NCBI GenBank assembly: GCA_019391515.1
Contig: JAHXQP010000019.1
Location: 1-45,852, forward strand
Reading direction: 5' to 3'
DNA from: Clostridiaceae bacterium
Lineage (GTDB): Bacteria > Bacillota > Clostridia > Tissierellales > Sporanaerobacteraceae
Length of the DNA stretch: 45,852 bases
Shown here: one piece after another, positions 7,893 to 16,922 of the stretch
How the letters are laid out: each line of letters begins with the position of its first letter
How positions within the stretch are numbered: position 1 is the stretch's first letter
Program-made: the position numbers and the translations under genes
Notes under the pieces: model-generated
Databases searched by the model: none
Told to the model about the DNA's origin: nothing
What the model saw: the letters and a program-made list of their open reading frames with translations, nothing else

Positions 7893-9236
7893 TTAAATAT
7901 CATTATAATATAAATAATTATTATAAAGATATTTAGAATAAGTATCTTTATCGTTCTTTACTCCATTTAATACGATCCCCAATATATTAGGATTTATATT
8001 ATTAATAAGATCCTTTCCTATCCTAAATTCATTAACTTTTGACTGTCCTGATGTACATATCAATAAAATACTATCAACAATAGTAGAAAGAAGTATTGAA
8101 TCTGACACTCCTCCTAAAGAAGGTCCATTAATAATAATAGTATCATACTCATTACTTACTTTATTTATAAAGCTCTTCATATCCTTTGAATTTAATAGTT
8201 CAATGGAACGAGATAATATAGGACCAGAAGTTAATATATCTAAATTGCTATTATTTTTTACCTCTTTAATAACTTCTTTATAATTTATATCTTCATTCAA
8301 CACATTTGATAAACCATAGTTATTTTCCATATCAAAAAACTTATGAACATTTGGTTTTCTTAAATCCCCATCTATAAGAAGAATTTTTTCGTCTCCTTGA
8401 GCCATAGAAATTGCAAGATTTACAACAACTGTAACATTTTCTTCATTAAGAGTAGGAGAAGTAATAAGTATAGATTTAATTTGATTTTCAACTTTTAGAT
8501 AATTAATATTGGTTTTTAAGGACCTATAAGATTCTGCTGCAAAAGATTTTGGTTCCTTCTTGGTAACAAGTTCTTTTTTTACAAATGGTAATATACCAAC
8601 TATAGGTAAGTCTAAATATCTTTTTATATCCTTTGAAGTTCTAATAGTGTCATTTAAATACTCAAGGAAAAAAGCAAGAAATATACCTAAAGATAAACCT
8701 ACTATGCCACCAATAGTAATATTTTTCTTAAACCCTGATTTCATTGGGGCATCTGGTAATTGGGCTTTATCTACTACTTTTATATTTTTGACATGAATAA
8801 GTTTTTTTGCATATTTTATAGAGGTTTTTGTTATTTCATTTACTATACTTGTTAGATTTTTAGGGTTACTGCCAATTGCTTTAATTATAATAAAATTAGT
8901 TTCTGGCAAAATCTCAACATCTAATTTTTCCACAATCTCTTCATATTTTAATTCCACTTCTAAATTTTTTTTAACTTCGTCCATAACTATTTCACTTTTA
9001 ATTATTTCACTATAATTATTTATAAGTGTTCTGTTAATATAACTTTGATCCCCTTCAAGCCCTTCAAAATCCTCCAACTCGTTTAACATAACTTTAGCAG
9101 ATACTTCATACTTCGGGCTAAATGTTAAATAATTAAAGATTCCAACAAGTAGTATTGATAAAATAGTTATACCAATTATAAGCTTTTTTTTGTTATTTAA
9201 TATTATAAAACAATCTTTTAAGTCCATTTCTTCCAT
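7893..9236 (-). CDS. Wzz/CpsC chain-length protein fused to a degenerate BY-kinase (CpsD-like) domain
   Basis: A 447-aa fusion. The N-terminal Wzz domain has membrane segments at about 16-36 and 171-192 around an extracytoplasmic region. A BY-kinase domain (about 235-447) follows. The ATP site is degenerate. Where CpsD kinases have a GxGK[ST] P-loop, residues 259-269 read TSPTLNEENVT with no insertion or deletion. Walker A' (LLIDGDLRKP, 286-295) is intact, but the Walker B aspartate is replaced (IIINGP, N370). The tyrosine-rich tail (YSKYLYNNYLYYNDI) remains. The frame is open throughout, so this looks like a pseudokinase rather than a pseudogene. The start at 9236 is supported by GGAGG 8 bases upstream, against a GTG at 9251. 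Likely role: control of polysaccharide chain length. Confidence 0.87.
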   Translation of the reverse strand: MEEMDLKDCFIILNNKKKLIIGITILSILLVGIFNYLTFSPKYEVSAKVMLNELEDFEGLEGDQSYINRTLINNYSEIIKSEIVMDEVKKNLEVELKYEEIVEKLDVEILPETNFIIIKAIGSNPKNLTSIVNEITKTSIKYAKKLIHVKNIKVVDKAQLPDAPMKSGFKKNITIGGIVGLSLGIFLAFFLEYLNDTIRTSKDIKRYLDLPIVGILPFVKKELVTKKEPKSFAAESYRSLKTNINYLKVENQIKSILITSPTLNEENVTVVVNLAISMAQGDEKILLIDGDLRKPNVHKFFDMENNYGLSNVLNEDINYKEVIKEVKNNSNLDILTSGPILSRSIELLNSKDMKSFINKVSNEYDTIIINGPSLGGVSDSILLSTIVDSILLICTSGQSKVNEFRIGKDLINNINPNILGIVLNGVKNDKDTYSKYLYNNYLYYNDI

Positions 9237-9304
9237 TTTCCTAACCTCCACTCTTGATATTCACATATTATAAAACTTTTATCAGTTCTTAAAGCATAAG
9301 GAAC

Positions 9305-11203
9305 TTAATGTGACATTGTTTTACTCATGTATATAATATTATCATTCTTTCTATCATCAGGCTTTGAAATTTTTGATTCTCTGTAAATTTTATAGGTAGG
9401 AACTAACTTCTGAATCATTTGTTTTATTTTTTCAATATCTTCAGTATCTGTTACATCCCTAAGCTGTTTTAATTCTTCTATTAAACTATCATAATCTATA
9501 AGTATAGGTTTACCTATAAATATCTTATCATGGCTCGTATCAGAGATACCTTCTTCATCTAAAAGTAGCTCTTCATACAACTTTTCCCCAGGTCTTAATC
9601 CAGTTATAGCTATAGGAATATCTATTTCTGGTTCAAATCCTGAAAATCTAATTAGATCTTTAGCTAAATCCATTATCTTCACTGGTTGACCCATGTCCAA
9701 TATAAAGATTTCTCCTCCCTTAGCCATAGAACCAGCTTGTAATACTAATTGGCAAGCCTCAGGTATAGTCATGAAATATCTAATAACCTCTGGATGAGTA
9801 ACTGTTACAGGGCCACCTTCAGCAATCTGTTTCTTAAATAGTGGTATGACACTTCCATTACTTCCTAGAACATTACCAAATCTTACTGCTACAAATTCCG
9901 TGCTGCTTTTCTTATTTATAGACTGAATTATCTTTTCACATATTCTTTTTGTAGCTCCCATAACATTTGTAGGATTGACTGCTTTATCTGTCGAAATAAG
10001 AACAAACTTCTTTACACTATATTTGTCTGCAGATTGTGCTATATTTAAAGTTCCAAATACATTGTTTTTTATAGCTTCTTGAGGATTTTCTTCCATTAGC
10101 GGTACATGTTTATGGGCAGCTGCATGAAAAACTACATCTGGTCTTTCATTTTTCAATATTTCATCTATTCTTTCTCGTTCCCTTACAGAAGCAATCAAAA
10201 CTTTCAAATTTAATTTCTCATGCTTTCTCAAAAGCTCATTTTGTATATCGTAAGCATTGTTTTCATAAATATCTAATATTATAAGTCTTTGTGGAGCAAA
10301 TCTGGCTATTTGTCTACAAAGTTCTGAACCTATAGAACCTCCTCCACCTGTAACTAATACTTTTTTCCCTTCTATATATCCACATATTTCATTCATATCT
10401 AAATGGATTTCTTCTCTACCTAGAAGATCTTCTATTTCTACCTCTCTTATTTCTTTCACGCTAACTTGTCCATCTATTAGTTCATACATACCTGGTAAGA
10501 TCTTTATTTTACACTGTGTTTTTTTACATTCATTAACTATCTCTCTGATTTCTTGCTTATTTGCAGAAGGAATAGATATAATTATCTCATTAACATTTTG
10601 ATCCTTGCATATTTTAGCTATATCTTCTCTTCCGCCAACTATTGGAACTCCATTTATATTCTGGCCTTTCTTTTTGGAATCATCATCTATTATAGCTACT
10701 GGCACACTACGAAGTGTATTATGGTTCCTTAACTCTTTTATAACCATAGCACCTGCCGCACCTGCTCCTATTATTAAAATCTTTTTATAGTCTTCTATAT
10801 TTTTAGGAATACCATTCTTAAAGCGTGCTATAGCCCTATTACTAAATCTAACACCGCCTATAAGAGCCATGTCCAATATAGGTACCATCAAATATATACT
10901 CCTTGGAAGCCTAGCTTGCATTAAAGTCATATAGGCTATAACTATTGCATTTGCTACTATTGAGGCAGAAACCACTTCTATCATCTCGTCAATGCTAGCA
11001 AATTCCCAAATACTTTTATACAATTTAAAATAATAAAATACTATTATTTTTATCAAAGTTATAAATATAGCGTTACTTATATATGCTTCCATATATTGTG
11101 GCTCAATATTTCCATCAAATCTTAAATAAAGAGCTAATAAGTAAGCTGCATTTATAAGAATTATATCCAATAAAATAAATAAAAATATATTCTTCTTTTT
11201 CAT
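9305..11203 (-). CDS. pglF: Membrane-bound UDP-GlcNAc 4,6-dehydratase (PglF/CapD/WbpM-like)
   Basis: A 632-aa nucleoside-diphosphate sugar dehydratase. Four N-terminal membrane segments (about 1-120) are followed by a CoA-binding-like Rossmann domain (IIGAGAAGAMV, about 144-154). The catalytic SDR domain has LVTGGGGSIGSE (283-294), LISTDKAVNP (402-411) and NVMGATK (413-419). The Ser/Thr-Asp-Lys active site with Met in place of the usual Tyr is typical of PglF/FlaA1/WbpM. It would make UDP-2-acetamido-4-keto-2,4,6-trideoxyhexose. It follows the initiating sugar transferase and an aminotransferase, which is the arrangement of bacillosamine-type loci. It is the second 4,6-dehydratase of the locus, distinct from LegB. 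Confidence 0.88.
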   Translation of the reverse strand: MKKKNIFLFILLDIILINAAYLLALYLRFDGNIEPQYMEAYISNAIFITLIKIIVFYYFKLYKSIWEFASIDEMIEVVSASIVANAIVIAYMTLMQARLPRSIYLMVPILDMALIGGVRFSNRAIARFKNGIPKNIEDYKKILIIGAGAAGAMVIKELRNHNTLRSVPVAIIDDDSKKKGQNINGVPIVGGREDIAKICKDQNVNEIIISIPSANKQEIREIVNECKKTQCKIKILPGMYELIDGQVSVKEIREVEIEDLLGREEIHLDMNEICGYIEGKKVLVTGGGGSIGSELCRQIARFAPQRLIILDIYENNAYDIQNELLRKHEKLNLKVLIASVRERERIDEILKNERPDVVFHAAAHKHVPLMEENPQEAIKNNVFGTLNIAQSADKYSVKKFVLISTDKAVNPTNVMGATKRICEKIIQSINKKSSTEFVAVRFGNVLGSNGSVIPLFKKQIAEGGPVTVTHPEVIRYFMTIPEACQLVLQAGSMAKGGEIFILDMGQPVKIMDLAKDLIRFSGFEPEIDIPIAITGLRPGEKLYEELLLDEEGISDTSHDKIFIGKPILIDYDSLIEELKQLRDVTDTEDIEKIKQMIQKLVPTYKIYRESKISKPDDRKNDNIIYMSKTMSH

Positions 11204-11255
11204 CGATATCCCTCTTCATATTTTGACTAAGTTTCTACTCCCTATAATTCATTAA

Positions 11256-11912
11256 TTACTCAAAAAATACTCTTCCTATAGTTTTAAATATGAGCTTTAT
11301 ATCATGTGAAAAACTCATCTCATCTATATACTTAAGATTTAAATCTAACTTAGTCGGCATTATGGTTTTTATATATTCTTCTTCAGGATTATTAGATTTT
11401 CCTAAAATATCATTCTCATTTCTAAACTCAATAGAAGCATAATCCGTTATTCCAGGTTTGACTAACAATACTTTTCTTTGAACATCATTATAAATCTCTA
11501 CATACCTTGGCACTTCTGGCCTTGGTCCTACTAAACTCATGTCACCAATTAAAACATTAATAAGTTGAGGAAATTCATCTAATTTATATTTTCTTAAAAA
11601 ACTCCCTACTCTTGTAATTCTAGGATCTTCTCCTACCGTTATTTGCTTTCCTAAACTTTCGGCATCTACAACCATTGTCCTAAACTTATATATTTCAAAA
11701 GGATTGCCATTTTTACCTATTCTTTTTTGTTTAAAAAACACAGGTCCTTTAGAATCTACCTTGATAACAATTGCTATTATAAGAAAAAATGGGCTCAAAA
11801 TTATCAATCCTATTAAAGAACAGGTAAAATCAAATATTCTTTTTAAGATAATTTGACCTTTCTTCGCTTCTAATTTATTTTCTATATTTTGATACAATTT
11901 CCTTGACTGCAT
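11256..11912 (-). CDS. Initiating undecaprenyl-phosphate sugar-1-phosphate transferase (PglC/WcaJ family)
   Basis: A monotopic-type bacterial sugar transferase of about 218 aa that would move a phospho-sugar from UDP to undecaprenyl phosphate, the first step of repeat-unit assembly. It has one N-terminal hydrophobic segment (SLIGLIILSPFFLIIAIVI), then PVFFKQKRIGKNG, IYKFRTM, the catalytic Asp-Glu in KLDEFPQLINVL, and GPRPEVP. The short, single-membrane-segment form resembles PglC and CpsE C-terminal domains. The start at 11912 is chosen over the in-frame ATG at 11930 because GGAGG lies 9 bases before it. The gene overlaps the upstream aminotransferase by 38 bases. Given pglF and the aminotransferase next door, the first sugar is likely a 4-amino-4,6-dideoxy-GlcNAc derivative. 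Confidence 0.88.
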   Translation of the reverse strand: MQSRKLYQNIENKLEAKKGQIILKRIFDFTCSLIGLIILSPFFLIIAIVIKVDSKGPVFFKQKRIGKNGNPFEIYKFRTMVVDAESLGKQITVGEDPRITRVGSFLRKYKLDEFPQLINVLIGDMSLVGPRPEVPRYVEIYNDVQRKVLLVKPGITDYASIEFRNENDILGKSNNPEEEYIKTIMPTKLDLNLKYIDEMSFSHDIKLIFKTIGRVFFE

Positions 11913-13044
11913 ATATAACGTCCTCCACATCCTCTTTTGCCATTTTTGGATAAAGAGGTAAAGATATTATCCTGCTATATGTTTTTTCTGCAACTGGGAA
12001 ATCCCCTTCATTATATCCATAAGTATTTCTATAATATGGGTGAAGATGAACAGGTATAAAGTGTACACTAGTACCTATGTTATATTCTGCTAATTCTTCA
12101 ATAAATTTATTCCTATCTATAGTTAAAAGCTCATCATTTATTTGAATGACATATAGATGCCAAGCGTGTGTTCCATCTTTCCATACAGATTTAGGCTCTA
12201 TTATTTCATCCATGTCTTTGAAAGCTTCATTGTACATATTTGCATATTCTTCTCTCTTTTTTTGCATATCTTCAAGCTTTTCTAACTGATGTAATCCCAT
12301 TGAAGCTTGAACGTCAGTCATATTGTACTTAAATCCAGGATATATTACCTCATAGTACCAAGAGCCGCCTTTATCGTATCTATTCCATGCACTTTTACTC
12401 ATTCCATGTAAACTATATATCCTAGCCTTTTCAGCTAGTTCATCATCATTTGTTGTAAGCATACCACCTTCGGCAGTACTTAAATTCTTTGTTGCATAAA
12501 AACTGAAAGCAGTTGCATCTCCTATATTTCCAATAGTTTTTCCTTTATATTTTGTATATACAGCGTGAGCAGCATCTTCTAAAACAAATAAATTGTATTT
12601 CTTAGCTATATCCATAATTCTATCCATATCACAAGATTGACCTGAATAATGAACTGGAACTATAGCTTTGGTCTTTTCTGTTATTTTTTCTTCTATCTTA
12701 TTTACATCAATATTATAAGATTCAGGGTCTATATCAACAAATACAGGTTTTGCTCCTGCATGAATTATAGTATTTGCCGAAGATGTAAATGTAAAAGGTG
12801 TGGTTATTACTTCATCACCTTTGCCAATACCTCTTGCTATAAGTGCAACATGTAATGCAGCAGTACATGAGTTCATAGCAATAGCGTGTTTTGCTCCAAC
12901 ATATTCAGCAAACTTCTTTTCAAATTCAATAGTTTTAGGCCCTTTTGATATCCAATTTGATTTAATTGTATCAACAACTTCATTTATTTCTTTATCATCC
13001 ATATCTGGCAAACAATAAGGTAAAAACTCATTTCTTTTATTCAT
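11875..13044 (-). CDS. DegT/DnrJ/EryC1/StrS aminotransferase (PglE/ArnB-like)
   Basis: A 389-aa PLP-dependent sugar aminotransferase. It shows NWISKGPKTIEFEKKF, NSCTAALHVAL, TTPFTFTSSANTI, the cofactor aspartate in VLEDAAHAV, and the Schiff-base lysine at K186 in FYATKNLSTAEGGM. It is clearly diverged from LegC in the same operon. It lies upstream of the initiating transferase and pglF, so it most likely aminates the PglF 4-keto product to a UDP-4-amino sugar. ArnB-like L-Ara4N synthesis is less likely because no ArnA partner is seen. A GAGGAG site precedes the ATG. Confidence 0.86.
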   Translation of the reverse strand: MNKRNEFLPYCLPDMDDKEINEVVDTIKSNWISKGPKTIEFEKKFAEYVGAKHAIAMNSCTAALHVALIARGIGKGDEVITTPFTFTSSANTIIHAGAKPVFVDIDPESYNIDVNKIEEKITEKTKAIVPVHYSGQSCDMDRIMDIAKKYNLFVLEDAAHAVYTKYKGKTIGNIGDATAFSFYATKNLSTAEGGMLTTNDDELAEKARIYSLHGMSKSAWNRYDKGGSWYYEVIYPGFKYNMTDVQASMGLHQLEKLEDMQKKREEYANMYNEAFKDMDEIIEPKSVWKDGTHAWHLYVIQINDELLTIDRNKFIEELAEYNIGTSVHFIPVHLHPYYRNTYGYNEGDFPVAEKTYSRIISLPLYPKMAKEDVEDVIYAVKEIVSKYRK

Positions 13045-13360
13045 GATAACATCTCCTCAAAAATAAAATATATTTTATCATAACCATCACTTTTTCTTAA
13101 TGTGTTTTTTAATAATTAATTTTCTAGAAGTATTATAAACCTAGCCTTTGCTATTTCACTTTTATTTCCAAATAAGTCGCAATATATAATTCTGTATTTA
13201 AATAGTATTCCACTAGGCTTTAATCAGTTATAACTTTTCCTCCAATTTTAACATTTTCTTAAACATATGACAAGTTTACAACTAAAAACTTATATTAGTT
13301 AACTATACATTGTTACCAAATGCATAATTATTACACATAACTTTATTTTAACATTTTAAC
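13045..13360 (-). other. 316-base AT-rich spacer inside the polysaccharide locus
   Basis: No supported gene on either strand. The spacer separates the ptmE-legF-legI-legG-legH block from the aminotransferase/pglF block, while other gaps in this run are mostly under 60 bases. On the minus strand a GGAGG near 13235 is not followed by a usable open frame. I could not find a convincing -35/-10 pair, although an internal promoter for the downstream block would be expected here. Confidence 0.5.
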
Positions 13361-13996
13361 TTATTCTCCTAGCACTCTAGCAGGAACCCCTGCAACTTTA
13401 GTATTACTTTCCACATTCTTTATAACTACTGAACCGGCTCCAATCGTTACATTAGATCCAATCGTCAATCCCTGTATTACTTTTGTTCCCATTCCTATAA
13501 AAGTATCATTATTTACCTTAACATTACCAGCAAGAATAGTTCCAGGGGATATTTGAACATTATCTTTAATAACGCAATCATGCTCTATTATTGAACCTGT
13601 ATTAATAATAGAGTTCTTTCCTATTTTTACATTAGGATTTATAATTGTCCCTGCCATCAAACAAGTACCCTCGCCTATATTTGAATAAGAAGATACAACA
13701 GCATGTTTATGAATTAGAGTGGGAATTTTAAAACCTATACTTTTAGCTTTTTTATACAATTTATTTCTCAAGCCCATATCTCCTATAGCTCCAACACATA
13801 TAAAGGCGTACTCCACTCCTTTTTTATAGATATCTTCAAGCATATCATCACTGCCTATAATTGGTATTCCCAATATTTCTTTACTATTTGATGACTTTTC
13901 TGTAATTCCCAATACTTTATATTCATTAGTACTCCTTATTATATCTATGATTACTTTTGAATGTCCGCCACCGCCAATAAGAACTATACTTTTCAT
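13361..13996 (-). CDS. legH: NeuD/PglD/LegH-type sugar O/N-acetyltransferase
   Basis: A 211-aa protein of the NeuD/PglD family. It has an N-terminal Rossmann-like sugar-nucleotide domain (IVLIGGGGHSKVIIDII). A left-handed beta-helix of hexapeptide repeats (about 95-205) follows, with the catalytic histidine in NTGSIIEHDCVI and the C-terminal VAGVPARVLG. It would acetylate the 4-amino group of the LegC product using acetyl-CoA. Position directly after legG supports LegH. Because only one such acetyltransferase is present while two 4-amino-sugar branches exist, it might serve both. The exact substrate is inferred. Confidence 0.82.
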   Translation of the reverse strand: MKSIVLIGGGGHSKVIIDIIRSTNEYKVLGITEKSSNSKEILGIPIIGSDDMLEDIYKKGVEYAFICVGAIGDMGLRNKLYKKAKSIGFKIPTLIHKHAVVSSYSNIGEGTCLMAGTIINPNVKIGKNSIINTGSIIEHDCVIKDNVQISPGTILAGNVKVNNDTFIGMGTKVIQGLTIGSNVTIGAGSVVIKNVESNTKVAGVPARVLGE

Positions 13997-14021
13997 AGAA
14001 TCACCACGTTCTTCAGAATAT

Positions 14022-15173
14022 TTAATATGTTAATTTTTTAAATAATAATTTTTTATCTATATTAATATTTTTAATAACATCTAGAATCTTATAACTAGTT
14101 GTACCGTCACCAAATAAATTTTCCATATGACTTATTTCTTCTTTATATAAATTGTCATATAATGCCTTTTGTATCCCTTTTTTTATAGACTTACTATCAT
14201 AGTTAACATCAATGATATTTTTATTCCTCAACCTTCCTTTTTGCCTATCACCTATATTCACTACAGGAAGTTTAAAATATGGCGTTTCTATAATTCCACT
14301 AGATGAATTACCTACCATAACATCTGCATATTTTAATAAACTTAAATATCTGAGTTGACCTAAATTATCAAATACATAGGCATTATCATTACTTCTAACA
14401 TATTCTTCAATCTTTTTAATAATTATCTTGTTTCCATAATCAGCATTAGGATAAGTAAATATAAACTTAGCATCAAATTCAGAAATTGCTTCTAAAAGAT
14501 TATTTATTTGTTCCTCAATATTTTCAATATTTAAAGTAACTGGATGATAAGTAATTAAAAAAATCTTCTTATTAAATTTAATCTCTAATTCTTCTTCTAA
14601 TTTTTCTTTTGTAAACAATTTTAATCTCCTTATATTTTCTAACCCTGATTGCCCAACATTATAAACTCTCCATGGTTCTTCACCCATTTTTATTATTCGT
14701 TCCTTATAATACTCTGCTCCTGGAAAGTGAATATGAGACATTTTAGTTATAGCATGTCTAATTTGTTCGTCTACTGCCCCTTCTGTAGACTCACCACCGT
14801 TCATATGTAGAATAGGTATATTCATCATCATAGCGCAAGTTGCTGCTACAAAGGTTTCATATCTATCTCCTAGTATTAGTAACATATCTGGTTTTAATCT
14901 ATCAAAACTTTGGGCCATTTGAATCATTTCTAATCCCATAGATTTTAGTAATGCACTTTTCTTATCTGAATCTATGAGTATATCTATTTCTTCATCTATT
15001 TTAAAACCATCTTTTTCTATTTGTTCTTTTGTATAACCATACTCTTTTGAAAGATGACTACCTGTAACTATTAGCAGTAATTCTAAATCTTTATCGTTTT
15101 GGATTTCCTTCATAGTCCAATAAAGCAAACCATATTCCGCTCTCGTTCCTGTTACAACTAATATTTTCCTCAT
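14022..15173 (-). CDS. legG: NeuC/LegG-like hydrolysing sugar-nucleotide 2-epimerase
   Basis: A 383-aa GT-B-fold epimerase of the NeuC/LegG type, which releases the NDP and inverts C2 to give free 2,4-diacetamido-2,4,6-trideoxymannose. Landmarks are the N-terminal VTGTRAEYGLLYW, LILGDRYETFVAA, HMNGGESTEGAVDEQIRHAITKMSH, TYHPVTL, and VGNSSSGIIETPYFKLPVVNIGDRQKGR. These match hydrolysing epimerases rather than the WecB type. It is followed by the acetyltransferase and preceded by the NeuB-like synthase with only 5 bases between. Use of a GDP- rather than UDP-sugar is inferred from ptmE. Confidence 0.9.
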   Translation of the reverse strand: MRKILVVTGTRAEYGLLYWTMKEIQNDKDLELLLIVTGSHLSKEYGYTKEQIEKDGFKIDEEIDILIDSDKKSALLKSMGLEMIQMAQSFDRLKPDMLLILGDRYETFVAATCAMMMNIPILHMNGGESTEGAVDEQIRHAITKMSHIHFPGAEYYKERIIKMGEEPWRVYNVGQSGLENIRRLKLFTKEKLEEELEIKFNKKIFLITYHPVTLNIENIEEQINNLLEAISEFDAKFIFTYPNADYGNKIIIKKIEEYVRSNDNAYVFDNLGQLRYLSLLKYADVMVGNSSSGIIETPYFKLPVVNIGDRQKGRLRNKNIIDVNYDSKSIKKGIQKALYDNLYKEEISHMENLFGDGTTSYKILDVIKNINIDKKLLFKKLTY

Positions 15174-15178
15174 TCTTA

Positions 15179-16216
15179 TTACACCTGCCTTATATCACAA
15201 AGCTGTATAAATTCATCTTGTTTTATATCTTTGATAGCTACTTTACCAATCATATCATATACATATTTAGGTTTTAAACCCTTTCCTGGTCTTTTAAAAG
15301 CTATATTGTTATATGTTATTTTTTCTCCTTTTTTTATATCTTCTTTAGCTACAATACTTTTTCTTGCTACTAGCTTGGTATTTTCCTCACTCTTATTACA
15401 TTGCTTAATTCCATCACCCATAGAATCTTCTATATTTCTTATACTTTCTACCATCTTTTCAAATTCATAAGGTTCTAAAGAAGCCTTGTGATCAGGTCCT
15501 TCCATACACCTATCTAACGTAAAATGTTTTTCTATCACAGTGGCTCCTAAAGAAACAGCCGCTATTGGCACTTCTATCCCTATTGTATGATCAGAATAAC
15601 CCATAGGAAGTTTAAATGCTTCTTTCATAGTGACCATAGCCTTTAAGTTCACATCCTTATAAGATGTAGGATAATTTGATGTACAGTGGAGTAACGTAAT
15701 ATCCTTATTTTTCGTTTTAAAAATTGACTCAATAGCTTCCTCTATTTCTCCTAAGTTAGCCATTCCAGTTGAAAGAATTATAGGCTTATGTTTTTCTGCA
15801 ATATATTCTAATAATGGTAGATTGGTTAAATCTCCAGATCCTATTTTATATAATGGCACATCTATTTTTTCTAATAGATCTACACTTTCAAAGTCAAAAG
15901 GTGTTGAAATAAACATTATTCCTTTTTCTTCACAATATTTTTTGAGAATAATATGTTCTTCAAATGAAAGTTCCAATTTTTTTAACATTGTATATTGATT
16001 ACCTTCTCCTACAGACTTTTTTTGATATTCTGCTTTTGGAGCATCCTTTGTAACAAGATCTTCAGCTCTAAATGTTTGAATTTTTATTGCATCTGCCCCT
16101 GCTCTAAAAGCTTCATCTACAAGTTTCTTTGCTATATTTATATCTCCATTATGGTTTACACCCGCTTCTGCAATTATAAAACATTTATTATCCGAAAAAC
16201 TAAATTTTTTATTCAT
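15179..16216 (-). CDS. legI: Nonulosonic acid synthase (NeuB/LegI)
   Basis: A 345-aa NeuB-family synthase that condenses the 2,4-diacetamido sugar with phosphoenolpyruvate to form legionaminic acid. It has the NeuB TIM barrel (IAEAGVNHNGDINIAKKL, KIQTF, STPFDFESVDLL, YKIGSGDLTN, LSTGMA, GYSDHT, EKHFTLDR, GPDHKASLEP). A C-terminal SAF/antifreeze-like domain (about 285-345) contains RKSIVAKEDIKKGE and RPGKGLKP. The start overlaps the end of legF by 8 bases. Sialic acid synthase is the alternative within the family, but legB/legC in the locus favour legionaminate. Confidence 0.92.
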   Translation of the reverse strand: MNKKFSFSDNKCFIIAEAGVNHNGDINIAKKLVDEAFRAGADAIKIQTFRAEDLVTKDAPKAEYQKKSVGEGNQYTMLKKLELSFEEHIILKKYCEEKGIMFISTPFDFESVDLLEKIDVPLYKIGSGDLTNLPLLEYIAEKHKPIILSTGMANLGEIEEAIESIFKTKNKDITLLHCTSNYPTSYKDVNLKAMVTMKEAFKLPMGYSDHTIGIEVPIAAVSLGATVIEKHFTLDRCMEGPDHKASLEPYEFEKMVESIRNIEDSMGDGIKQCNKSEENTKLVARKSIVAKEDIKKGEKITYNNIAFKRPGKGLKPKYVYDMIGKVAIKDIKQDEFIQLCDIRQV

Positions 16217-16922
16217 AATAATTGGATCTCTCCTTCATTAAAATTTCGGCTATCTTAAAATCTATTGGTTCATCTATATCTATTGAGTCTAACCTATTCA
16301 TTATATACGGAAATGTATTATCATTATACCAATTCTTATTTTTCAATAGTATTGAAGTTTTAATTATATACAATGCACCATTTATTTTATACACTTCTGG
16401 CAAATCCTGTCTTCTATTATACATAGGAATATCTTTTATAAAATCTACAAGCTTTCCATTTCTAATTTTTTTCATCCAATATGGACTTACTTCACTTTCA
16501 GCCACACTTACAATTGAATCACCTTTATTGCCTATAAGTATTTCCAGCGCTTCATCTATATGTTGTGACTTTCTAAATGGAGATGTACATTGTAATACAC
16601 ATATGTAATCATATTCACTTTCTTCTTTTGACTTTAACCAGTTAATACAATGTAATATTGGTTCGATCCCAGGTGTATCATCTTGAGATAATTCTACTGG
16701 TCTTAAAAAAGGAATTTCCGCTCCATATTTTCGACTTACTTCTTTTATCTCTTCATCTTCAGTAGAAACAATTAATCTATCTATATATTTACTTTTTAAA
16801 GCTTCCTCTATAGACCATGAGATCAAGGGCTTTCCACAAAAATCCGCAATGTTTTTCCTAGGTATTCCTTTAGAACCTCCTCGTGCAGGTATAATAGCTA
16901 GCACTTTTTTATTATCAATCAT
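16209..16922 (-). CDS. legF: CMP-nonulosonate cytidylyltransferase (NeuA/LegF)
   Basis: A cytidylyltransferase of about 237 aa that activates the nonulosonic acid as its CMP ester. It has the N-terminal IIPARGGSKGIPRKNI, STEDEEI, LQCTSPFR, YNRRQDLP and the metal-binding DSIDIDEPIDF. The start at 16922 is preferred over an in-frame GTG at 16931 because AGGTGA lies 5 bases before it. It overlaps the end of ptmE by 8 bases and the start of legI by 8 bases, so the three genes are tightly coupled. CMP-legionaminate is the inferred product, which the GT52-like enzyme would use. Confidence 0.92.
   Translation of the reverse strand: MIDNKKVLAIIPARGGSKGIPRKNIADFCGKPLISWSIEEALKSKYIDRLIVSTEDEEIKEVSRKYGAEIPFLRPVELSQDDTPGIEPILHCINWLKSKEESEYDYICVLQCTSPFRKSQHIDEALEILIGNKGDSIVSVAESEVSPYWMKKIRNGKLVDFIKDIPMYNRRQDLPEVYKINGALYIIKTSILLKNKNWYNDNTFPYIMNRLDSIDIDEPIDFKIAEILMKERSNYYE

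Noticed and set aside
12649-12855. Plus-strand open frame rich in cysteines that might look like a small metal-binding protein
   Set aside because: It lies antisense inside the well-supported DegT aminotransferase gene, has no ribosome site, and its composition follows from the opposite strand.
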